The notes under the pieces: model-generated
What the model was told of the DNA's origin: nothing
Database searches by the model: none
Seen by the model: only the letters and a program-made list of their open reading frames with translations
Source: an uncultured bacterium
GTDB taxonomy: Bacteria; Hydrogenedentota; Hydrogenedentia; Hydrogenedentales; CAITNO01
Length of the DNA stretch: 6,558 nt
Direction of reading: 5' to 3'
NCBI GenBank assembly: GCA_937923585.1
Contig: CALDSM010000697.1
Coordinates: 1-6,558, forward strand
Translations under genes and position numbers: made by a program
In this document: piece by piece, positions 1-5,649 of the stretch
Layout of the letters: each line of letters begins with the position of its first letter
Position numbering within the stretch: the stretch's first letter is position 1

Positions 1-46
1 CGAGATCTGATCGTGACTGGAGTTCAGACGTGTGCTCTTCCGATCT
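1..46 (+). other. Illumina P7/TruSeq Read-2 adapter left on the contig end (non-genomic)
   Basis: Bases 13-46 match the 34-base TruSeq Read-2 adapter exactly as I know it (begins GTGACTGGAGTTC, ends CTCTTCCGATCT). Bases 1-6 (CGAGAT) are the end of the P7 flow-cell arm. Bases 7-12 (CTGATC) sit in the index slot and are the reverse complement of TruSeq index 9, GATCAG. Genomic sequence therefore begins at about base 47. Translating across the junction gives MCSSDL-type N-termini on the + strand and a C-terminus ending in IGRAHV on the - strand, both typical adapter-derived artefacts in protein databases. No biology should be read from these bases. Confidence 0.97.
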
Positions 47-1265
47 GATCAAGGTTGCGGCCATGCTCGGCGATGCGCGGCTGGAGGAATGGATACGCAG
101 ATTCGGATTCGCCCAGACCACCTCGCGCGATTTTGCCGGCGAGAGCCGGGGCCTTTTCCAACCGCGCAAGAACTGGTCGCGGCTGTCCATGGGCTCGCTT
201 CCCATGGGGCAGGAAATCTCCGTCACCATGCCGCAGCTTGCCCGCGCGTATGCGGTCATCGCCAACGGCGGATATCTGGTGAAACCCTACTACGTGGCGC
301 GCGCGGTGGCGCGCGACGGGCTCGTGACCTACCAGCATGAGGCGGACCCGCCCCAGCGCATCCTCTCCCCGGAGACCGTCCGCACCATGCAGGAATTCTG
401 CCACGGTGTCGTGCTTCGCGGCACCGGTACCGCCGCGAACATCATGGACTACCGTGCCTGCGGAAAGACCGGCACCGCCCAGATGGCCCGCCCCAAATCC
501 GAGGGCGGCGGATTTGACCCGAACCGCTACACCGCGGTCTTCGCGGGCTTTGCGCCCCTTTGCGACCCGAGGCTGGTGGTCGTCATTGTGGTCCAGGAGC
601 CCGGCATCAAACTGCGTTACGGCGGCTATGTCTGCGGTCCGGTCTTTGCCAACGTCATGCGGAGCGCGCTCGTGCGCCTCGGGGTTCCGAAAGACCCCGT
701 CACCGACCCCGAGGTGGTGGCCGCCCACGAGAAGCAGCAGAAGATTGCCCTGGCGGCGCAGAAGCGGAACGAGCCCAAGAAGAAGGAAGTCGCCCTCAAG
801 CCTTCCGACCCCGTTGACGAGGCCGACGCCGACACCATCGCGCCGCCGCCCGGTCCCGACACCCTTGACGCGTCGCTGGACGCATTGATCACGCCGCTCG
901 ACGGATTGCAGCTGGTGGCCCGGCGTGACGGCGGAAAGATGGAAACCGCCATGCCGGACCTGCACGGCCTCACCAAACGCCAGGCCCGCGAACGGCTCCA
1001 GCGGCTTGGCGTGCCGCTTGACGCCCAGGGCGCCGGCTGGGTGGTGGAACAGAATCCGCCGCCCGGTGCCAGCCTCGAAGATGTGGGCGTGTGCGCGCTG
1101 CGCTTCAGTTCAAAGACGGAGATGCTTGCGGCAAGCCAGCAGCCGGTCATCCAGGAAACACCCGCTACCGCGCCGGTCGCGGCGGGCGAACCGAAGCCGC
1201 AACCGCAATCACCGCCGCAACCGCAGGACCAAAATGGGCTCTCTGACAAAAAACGAATTATGTGA
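47..1265 (+). CDS. ftsI: FtsI/PBP-type peptidoglycan D,D-transpeptidase with C-terminal PASTA domain, 5'-truncated
   Basis: This is the C-terminal 405 residues of a class B penicillin-binding protein, which cross-links septal peptidoglycan on the outer face of the inner membrane. The fragment starts at IKVAAMLG, the helix that normally follows the SxN motif. The membrane anchor, dimerisation domain, catalytic SxxK and SxN were therefore upstream and are lost to the adapter junction. Visible transpeptidase signatures are MGQEISVT with AYAVIANGG (about 208-276) and the third active-site motif KTGTAQ (from base 465, fragment residue 140). A charged, Pro-rich linker follows (about 711-950), then one PASTA repeat (951-1112) and a Pro/Gln-rich tail ending at TGA 1263-1265. 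E. coli FtsI has 588 residues and no PASTA domain, so this protein was probably well over 600 residues. Its position before murE supports ftsI over another class B PBP such as a SpoVD-like paralogue. The apparent GTG start at base 30 lies in the adapter and is false. Confidence 0.93.
951..1112 (+). other. PASTA domain at the C-terminus of FtsI
   Basis: About 54 residues (fragment residues 302-355) begin MPDLHGLTKRQARERLQRLG and contain VVEQNPPPGASLEDVGVCALRFS. This is the usual PASTA pattern: a P-x-hydrophobic-x-G opening, a helix, then a strand with QxPxPG and a closing strand. PASTA domains bind muropeptides or uncross-linked peptidoglycan, or act as structural modules, in PBPs and Ser/Thr kinases. 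Only one copy is present here. The domain assignment is by pattern reading; the ligand is not known from the sequence. Confidence 0.85.
1197..1225 (+). repeat. Short direct repeat encoding the Pro/Gln tail of FtsI
   Basis: The 11-base unit CCGCAACCGCA occurs at 1197-1207 and again at 1215-1225, an offset of 18 bases (six codons). It encodes the PQPQ repeats at the extreme C-terminus of FtsI. It lies directly before the murE ribosome binding site and probably arose by slippage in a low-complexity tail. Confidence 0.6.
1225..1228 (+). promoter_or_regulatory. Ribosome binding site for murE, inside the ftsI 3' end
   Basis: AGGA lies 5 bases before ATG 1234. It supports that start over the longer upstream open frame (from 925), which only overprints ftsI. 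Its location inside translated ftsI suggests that ribosomes finishing ftsI help initiate murE. Confidence 0.6.
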
Positions 1266-2730
1266 CCTGCTCGGGGCTGAACTTCCCGGCGGCGTCCAGT
1301 TCACCGTGTCCTCGGTCACCGAGGATTCGCGCCGTGTCCGTCCGGGCGCGGTCTTTGTGGCATCACCCGGCGGGCATGTTGACGGCCACGATTTCGCGGC
1401 CCAGGCGGCTGCGTCCGGCGCCGTGGCCGTGGTCGGCGCCAGAAAGGGGGGCGGGGAACTTTGCGGCCTGCCTTATTTGCACGCGGAGGACGCGCGCACG
1501 GCAGCGGGGTTGATTGCACAGGCACTGGCGGGCGACCCCACCGCACGCCTGCGCGTGATAGGCGTCACCGGCACCAACGGCAAGACCAGCACCTGCCACC
1601 TCACGCGGGCCGTGCTGAATCATGCGGGCCATTCATGCGCGAACTTCGGCACCATCGGCTATGAGATCGGCGGCACGCTCTACAACGCGCCGCACACCAC
1701 GCCCTTCGCCGAAGACCTCGCCGACATGTTTGTCCGCGCCGAGACCGCCGGACACACGCATGTCGTCATGGAGGTCAGTTCCATTGCGCTCGACCAGGAG
1801 CGGGTGGCGGGACTGCGCTTTGCCGCCGCCGCCTTCACCAACCTGACCCGCGACCATCTCGACTATCACCGCGACATGGACCGTTATCTCGCGGCAAAAC
1901 TGAAACTGTTTCGCCGCATGGAGCCCTCCGCCGACATGCGGCAGGAGCCGCGGTTTACCGTGGCCAACGCGGAAGACCCCGCGACGCCCCATTTTGCGAA
2001 CATTTCACGCGTGCCCTGTTACCGGTATGGCCGGGGCGGCGATGTGCGCGCTGAACAGGTGCGCCTCGACTTCGGCGGTGCGTCGTTCCGGCTCGTGACG
2101 CCGTTTGGAGCGGCCGACACGCGAATCCGGCTGATCGGTCACCACAACCTGTCCAACGCGCTTTGCGCGGCCGCGCTTTGCGCGGGGCTGGGCGTGCCCG
2201 TGGACGCCGTTGCAGAGGGGCTGGGCACGCTGGCCAGCGTGGCCGGGCGTTTCGAGCCGGTGGATGCGGGGCAGCCGTTCTATGTGATTGTGGACTATGC
2301 ACATACCGATGACGGCCTGATCAACGTGCTGCGGGCGGCGCGCACGCTGTGCAAGGGCCGAATCATCACCGTGTTCGGTTGCGGCGGAGACCGTGACAAG
2401 GGCAAGCGCCCCAAAATGGGTGCGGTTGCCGCATCCATGTCGGATTTCTGTATAATTACTTCCGACAATCCCCGCACCGAAGACCCCCACCGCATCCTGC
2501 TCGACGTGGAAGTCGGAATGCAGCGCGCCGACAAGCGCAAGGGCGACGATTACCTTGTCATGGAGTCGCGGGAAGAGGCGATACGCAAGGCCGTGTCGCT
2601 CGCCATGCCCGGCGACCTTGTCATGATCGCCGGGAAAGGGCACGAAAACTACCAGATCATCGGCACGGAACGGCGTCACTTTGATGACCGCGAAGAAGCG
2701 ATGGCGGCGTTGAAGGCGCTGAAACCATGA
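1234..2730 (+). CDS. murE: UDP-N-acetylmuramoyl-L-alanyl-D-glutamate--2,6-diaminopimelate ligase (MurE)
   Basis: This cytoplasmic ATP-dependent Mur ligase adds the third stem-peptide residue to UDP-MurNAc-L-Ala-D-Glu. The predicted protein has 498 residues (E. coli MurE: 495) with all three domains. Domain 1 (about 1-100) has SSVTEDSRRVRPGAVF. Domain 2 has the P-loop GVTGTNGKTST (110-120), HTTPF, EVSS (180-183), RDHLDYH (D207, H208) and the probable carbamylated lysine K222 in LAAKLKLF. Domain 3 has VDYAH, FGCGGDRDKGKRPKM, DNPR (411-414) and GKGHE (467-471). DNPR is the known signature for meso-diaminopimelate; lysine-adding enzymes differ at the Arg. The residue after EVSS is Ile184, where His is usual (EVSSHxL); the following Gln188 and Arg190 are kept. 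The ATG at 1234 overlaps ftsI by 32 bases in another frame, and the stop overlaps the murF start. The gene looks intact and functional. Confidence 0.96.
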   Translation: MGSLTKNELCDLLGAELPGGVQFTVSSVTEDSRRVRPGAVFVASPGGHVDGHDFAAQAAASGAVAVVGARKGGGELCGLPYLHAEDARTAAGLIAQALAGDPTARLRVIGVTGTNGKTSTCHLTRAVLNHAGHSCANFGTIGYEIGGTLYNAPHTTPFAEDLADMFVRAETAGHTHVVMEVSSIALDQERVAGLRFAAAAFTNLTRDHLDYHRDMDRYLAAKLKLFRRMEPSADMRQEPRFTVANAEDPATPHFANISRVPCYRYGRGGDVRAEQVRLDFGGASFRLVTPFGAADTRIRLIGHHNLSNALCAAALCAGLGVPVDAVAEGLGTLASVAGRFEPVDAGQPFYVIVDYAHTDDGLINVLRAARTLCKGRIITVFGCGGDRDKGKRPKMGAVAASMSDFCIITSDNPRTEDPHRILLDVEVGMQRADKRKGDDYLVMESREEAIRKAVSLAMPGDLVMIAGKGHENYQIIGTERRHFDDREEAMAALKALKP

Positions 2731-4109
2731 GTTGGTTCCACACGATTGCAGAATTGGCCCAGGCCATCGTCACTGGGAGCGCCCCCAATGGGAGCGCCGG
2801 CGTTCCCGCCGGCTCGGGAACTGCCGCCCAAACCTTCTCTTCCGTCTCCACCGACACCCGCACGCTGCGTCCGGGCGATGTCTTCTTCGCCCTTTCCGGC
2901 GAAAATTTTGACGGCAATACGTTTGTGCCCCAGGCCTTCGAAAAGGGCGCCGTGGCGGCCGTCTGTGAACGGCCCATGCCGGGTGGTTTGTGCATCACGG
3001 TGGAGTCACCGCTGCGCGCCCTTCAAGACTTTGCCGCGTGGCACCGTTCCCAGTGTTCCGCAAAGGTGATTGCCATTACCGGTTCCAGCGGCAAGACAAC
3101 CGCGAAAGATCTGACCGCCGCCCTGCTCGCGTCCAAATATCCCGTGGTCAAGACGCAGGGCAACCTCAACAACGACATCGGCTGCCCGCTTTCGCTGCTG
3201 CATCTGGACGACACAACACAGTATGCGGTCATCGAGATGGGCGCCAACCACGCGGGCGAGATTGCGGGGCTGTGCCGTGTCGCCCGTCCGGACGAGGCGG
3301 CGGTGACCATCGTTGCCCCCGCCCATCTTGAGGGGTTTGGAAGCATCGAAGGCGTGGCCAGGGCCAAGGCTGAAATTGTTGAAGGGCTCGTTCCCGGCGG
3401 CATGTTCTACGTGAACGTGGACAACCCCTGGTGCCTCGCCATGGCGGAGAGGCATCCCGGTCCGAAGATGTACTTTGGCGGCCACGGCGACGTGGTGCTG
3501 CGCAACTGCTCCTTTGACGCGGCGGGGGAGATGGTGTTGGACATTGACCCGGTGGGCGTGCTGCGCCTGCCGTTGTCCGTGCGCGCCCATGCGACCAATG
3601 TGCTTCTGGCGGTGGCCGTGGCGTTGCGCCACGGTGTGGACGAAATCGAGGCTCCGCTGCGGGCGGCCTGCGCGGGCCTGAGCCGCTTCAAGACGCTTGC
3701 CGTGGGGCCGCTCACGGTGCTGGATGATTCCTACAACGCCAATCCCGCCAGCATGGCGGCGGCGTTGCAGGCGCTGGCGGACCGGCGTGTTTCCGGGGCG
3801 CGCATCGCCGCGCTCGGCGAGATGCGGGAACTTGGCGCGGCGGCGGGGGATCTACACCGGGAAGTGGGGGAGGCTGCGGGGCGCTTTGGTGTGAATCACC
3901 TGTATGCTTTCGGCCCCCATGCCGCCGACATGGCGGCGGGCGCGCTGGCGGCAGGTGTGCCGCACGCGGAGGCGTTGGACGATCATGACGCGATTGCGTC
4001 GGCGGTGCGCCGGGTGGCGGTCCCCGGCGACGCGCTGCTGGTCAAGGGATCACGCGGTGCGCGGATGGAGACGGTGATCGAGGCGTTGAAACGGATGTAC
4101 GGCGGTTAA
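2727..4109 (+). CDS. murF: UDP-N-acetylmuramoyl-tripeptide--D-alanyl-D-alanine ligase (MurF)
   Basis: This cytoplasmic Mur ligase joins D-Ala-D-Ala to the UDP-MurNAc tripeptide, giving the pentapeptide substrate of MraY. It has 460 residues (E. coli: 452). Domain 1 has TIAELAQAI and STDTRTLRPGDVFFAL. Domain 2 has the P-loop GSSGKTT (119-125), EMGANHAGEI (from E170), HLEGFGSIEGVARAKAEI with the probable carbamylated lysine K214, and NVDNPW. Domain 3 has DDSYNANPASM (from D333), GEMRELG and VKGSRGARME (from V439). The start ATG overlaps the murE stop as ATGA, a classic coupled arrangement; a weak AAGG lies at 2713-2716. Residues 17-31 (GSAPNGSAGVPAGSG) form a Gly/Ala/Pro-rich stretch between the first helix and the STDTR strand. 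They appear to be an in-frame repeat insertion that pushes the P-loop roughly ten residues later than in E. coli. The catalytic motifs are all present. Confidence 0.96.
   Translation: MSWFHTIAELAQAIVTGSAPNGSAGVPAGSGTAAQTFSSVSTDTRTLRPGDVFFALSGENFDGNTFVPQAFEKGAVAAVCERPMPGGLCITVESPLRALQDFAAWHRSQCSAKVIAITGSSGKTTAKDLTAALLASKYPVVKTQGNLNNDIGCPLSLLHLDDTTQYAVIEMGANHAGEIAGLCRVARPDEAAVTIVAPAHLEGFGSIEGVARAKAEIVEGLVPGGMFYVNVDNPWCLAMAERHPGPKMYFGGHGDVVLRNCSFDAAGEMVLDIDPVGVLRLPLSVRAHATNVLLAVAVALRHGVDEIEAPLRAACAGLSRFKTLAVGPLTVLDDSYNANPASMAAALQALADRRVSGARIAALGEMRELGAAAGDLHREVGEAAGRFGVNHLYAFGPHAADMAAGALAAGVPHAEALDDHDAIASAVRRVAVPGDALLVKGSRGARMETVIEALKRMYGG
2774..2818 (+). repeat. In-frame repeat/palindrome inside the murF N-terminal coding region
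   Basis: The 10-base unit TGGGAGCGCC occurs at 2774-2783 and 2789-2798, a 15-base offset that preserves frame. The second copy runs into a perfect inverted repeat: GCCGGCG (2796-2802), a TTCC loop, then CGCCGGC (2807-2813). CCCG (2805-2808) and CGGG (2815-2818) give an alternative pairing. The structure encodes residues 17-31 of MurF, a part of domain 1 that varies in length in the family. It resembles small dispersed palindromic repeats that can sit in coding sequence. Whether it is dispersed in this genome cannot be seen from one copy. Confidence 0.7.
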
Positions 4110-4123
4110 ACACCGCTTGGGAC

Positions 4124-4127
4124 AGGA
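4124..4127 (+). promoter_or_regulatory. Probable ribosome binding site for mraY
   Basis: AGGA lies in the 29-base gap after murF, 11 bases before ATG 4139. The spacing is somewhat long, but it is the only purine-rich match in the gap. It supports an independent start for mraY, in contrast to the overlap-coupled murF. Confidence 0.5.
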
Positions 4128-4138
4128 CCTAAAGCCAT

Positions 4139-5623
4139 ATGTTTTACTATCTGGCCGGCATACTGGAGCCTTGGTTCGGCGCGTTGAACGTGCTGGGCTA
4201 TCATACCGTCCGCGCTGGCGGGGCCGCCGTCACCGGATTCCTGCTTTGCCTGGTTTTCGGACCGGCCATCATCCGCCGGCTGCGTGAACTGAAGATCGGC
4301 CAGTACATCAAGAAGGACCATGTTGCCGACCTCCACGCCCTGCACAAGGGAAAAGCGGGCACACCAACCATGGGCGGGGTCATGATCATCGGCGGCACAC
4401 TGGCGTCGCTGCTGCTCTGGGGACGGCTGACCAACCGCCTGCTGTGGCTGGCCATGCTCGTGATTCTGCTCCTCGGCACCGTGGGTTTCATTGACGACTA
4501 CATCAAACTGCGCCGCAAGCACAACGACGGACTCAGCGCGCGCGCCAAGTTCATCGGCCAGATCCTTACCGGCCTGCTGCTGGGGGTCTATCTCTACTTC
4601 AACCCCATCACCGTGGGCGCCGCCTCCGTTTCCCAGCGCGACATCATGGACTGGCCAAGCCTGGCGAAGTCGCTCAACGAAGCTTCGTCATCGCCCGTGA
4701 TGACCCCGCAGAAGCGGATTTGGGACGCCTTTCCGCAGGAGGCGAAAGCGGCGGTCGCCAAAGCGTCGGACAGGGAGACGCTCGTCGAACAGGACCGGAT
4801 TCTCCTGATGCAGGGACTCAATGCCGCGCTTCGCCAGCGTGATCTTTTTGATCCCCAGCTTTGGCCCGATGACCTGCGGAACAGTGAACTCGCCGCGTTC
4901 TGCGCGCGCGGCGCGGACAGGCTTTCTCCGCGCGACCTAGACCGCATGAACCGCCTGCTGGTGGAGGCCGCACTGCCCAAGTCCGTGGCGGCCAGTGAAC
5001 CCGACCTGCACACCAAGATAGGCGTGCCCGGGTTCAAGAACCTGTTCATCCCGCTGGGCGCATTCTACATCCTGTTCGTCATCATCGTGATGGTCAGCAT
5101 CTCCAACGCGGTGAACCTCACCGACGGGCTGGACGGGCTGGCGGCGGGTGCGGGTATCATTTCGATCCTGACCTACGCGGGCATCGCCTACATTGTGAGC
5201 CGCGCCGACTGGTCCCATTACCTCTTTCTGACGTACGTGCCCGAGGCCAGCGAGTTGTTTGTTTTCGGCGCCGCGCTGCTGGGCACGGGCCTGGGCTTTC
5301 TCTGGTTCAACGGCCACCCGGCCGAAGTGTTCATGGGCGACACCGGCTCGCTTGCGCTGGGCGGGGCCATCGGTTCGCTGGCCCTGCTGACCAAGCAGGA
5401 GTTGCTGCTGCCGGTGGTGGCCGGCATATTTGTGCTGGAGGCGGCCAGCGTGGTCATTCAGGTGGCCTCGTTCAAGACCACCGGAAGGCGCGTGTTCCGC
5501 ATGGCACCGCTGCATCACCATTTTGAGCTGTTGGGATGGGTGGAAACCAAGGTGACCATGCGCTTCTGGATAGTGGCGCTGCTGTTCGCCCTGATGAGTC
5601 TTGCCGCCCTCAAACTGCGCTGA
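4139..5623 (+). CDS. mraY: Phospho-N-acetylmuramoyl-pentapeptide transferase (MraY) with an enlarged periplasmic loop
   Basis: This integral membrane enzyme transfers phospho-MurNAc-pentapeptide from UDP to undecaprenyl phosphate, making lipid I. Family signatures are complete: GTPTMGGVMI after TM1, GFIDDYIKLRRK with the Asp pair D119/D120, NAVNLTDGLDGLA (323-335), FLWFNGHPAEVFMGDTGSLALGG with D401, and FRMAPLHHHFELLGW with H459-H461. Ten hydrophobic segments can be placed: four before residue 155 and six after about 302. The protein has 494 residues, whereas E. coli MraY has 360. Nearly all the excess is one block at about 157-290. It lies between YLYFNP at the end of TM4 and TKIGVPGFKNLF before TM5, which corresponds to the periplasmic hairpin loop in known MraY topology. 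The conserved core on both sides aligns without loss, so this is an insertion in a probably active enzyme. It lies 29 bases after murF and 26 before murD, the standard dcw order. Confidence 0.96.
   Translation: MFYYLAGILEPWFGALNVLGYHTVRAGGAAVTGFLLCLVFGPAIIRRLRELKIGQYIKKDHVADLHALHKGKAGTPTMGGVMIIGGTLASLLLWGRLTNRLLWLAMLVILLLGTVGFIDDYIKLRRKHNDGLSARAKFIGQILTGLLLGVYLYFNPITVGAASVSQRDIMDWPSLAKSLNEASSSPVMTPQKRIWDAFPQEAKAAVAKASDRETLVEQDRILLMQGLNAALRQRDLFDPQLWPDDLRNSELAAFCARGADRLSPRDLDRMNRLLVEAALPKSVAASEPDLHTKIGVPGFKNLFIPLGAFYILFVIIVMVSISNAVNLTDGLDGLAAGAGIISILTYAGIAYIVSRADWSHYLFLTYVPEASELFVFGAALLGTGLGFLWFNGHPAEVFMGDTGSLALGGAIGSLALLTKQELLLPVVAGIFVLEAASVVIQVASFKTTGRRVFRMAPLHHHFELLGWVETKVTMRFWIVALLFALMSLAALKLR
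4607..5008 (+). other. About 134-residue hydrophilic insertion in the MraY TM4-TM5 loop
   Basis: Residues 157-290 are hydrophilic, with many Ala, Asp, Glu and Arg and no transmembrane-length hydrophobic run. Segments such as PQEAKAAVAKASDRETLVEQ and LSPRDLDRMNRLLVEAALPK look amphipathic-helical, suggesting a small helical domain. One Cys is present (in FCARG). The reading frame and GC-rich codon use continue unchanged across both edges, and the flanks match the family directly, which argues against a frameshift or assembly join. From MraY topology the block should face the periplasm. I recognise no named domain. Confidence 0.8.
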
Positions 5624-5636
5624 GCCGCCGCGCCGC

Positions 5637-5642
5637 AAAGGA
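5637..5642 (+). promoter_or_regulatory. Ribosome binding site for murD
   Basis: AAAGGA lies 7 bases before ATG 5650, the best-placed Shine-Dalgarno match in the window. It fixes the murD start in the 26-base gap after mraY. Confidence 0.75.
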
Positions 5643-5649
5643 CAACAGG

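Noticed and set aside
30..47. GTG at base 30 as the ftsI start
   Set aside because: It lies within the Illumina adapter. The real start, membrane anchor and SxxK motif are missing upstream.
24..965. 313-residue antisense open frame opposite ftsI
   Set aside because: Its C-terminal side of the junction reads through the adapter (ends IGRAHV), it opposes a clear FtsI gene, and long antisense frames are expected in GC-rich coding DNA.
925..1233. N-terminal extension of MurE by about 100 residues
   Set aside because: This part only overprints the ftsI PASTA and tail region, is Arg/Ser/Pro-rich shadow sequence, and the ATG at 1234 with AGGA gives the normal MurE length.
2796..2813. Palindrome in murF as a rho-independent terminator or attenuator
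   Set aside because: It is inside the coding region of an intact essential gene and no T-run follows; a coding-sequence repeat is the simpler reading.
4102..4116. Hairpin GCGGT-TAAAC-ACCGC at the murF stop as a terminator
   Set aside because: The stem is only 5 bp, no T-tract follows, and mraY continues the same cluster 23 bases later.
4607..5008. Intein, intron or frameshift as the cause of the MraY size increase
   Set aside because: The frame is continuous, the block lies in a non-catalytic loop, it has no Cys/Ser start with a His-Asn terminal splice motif, and it has no endonuclease-like motifs or mobile-element ends.
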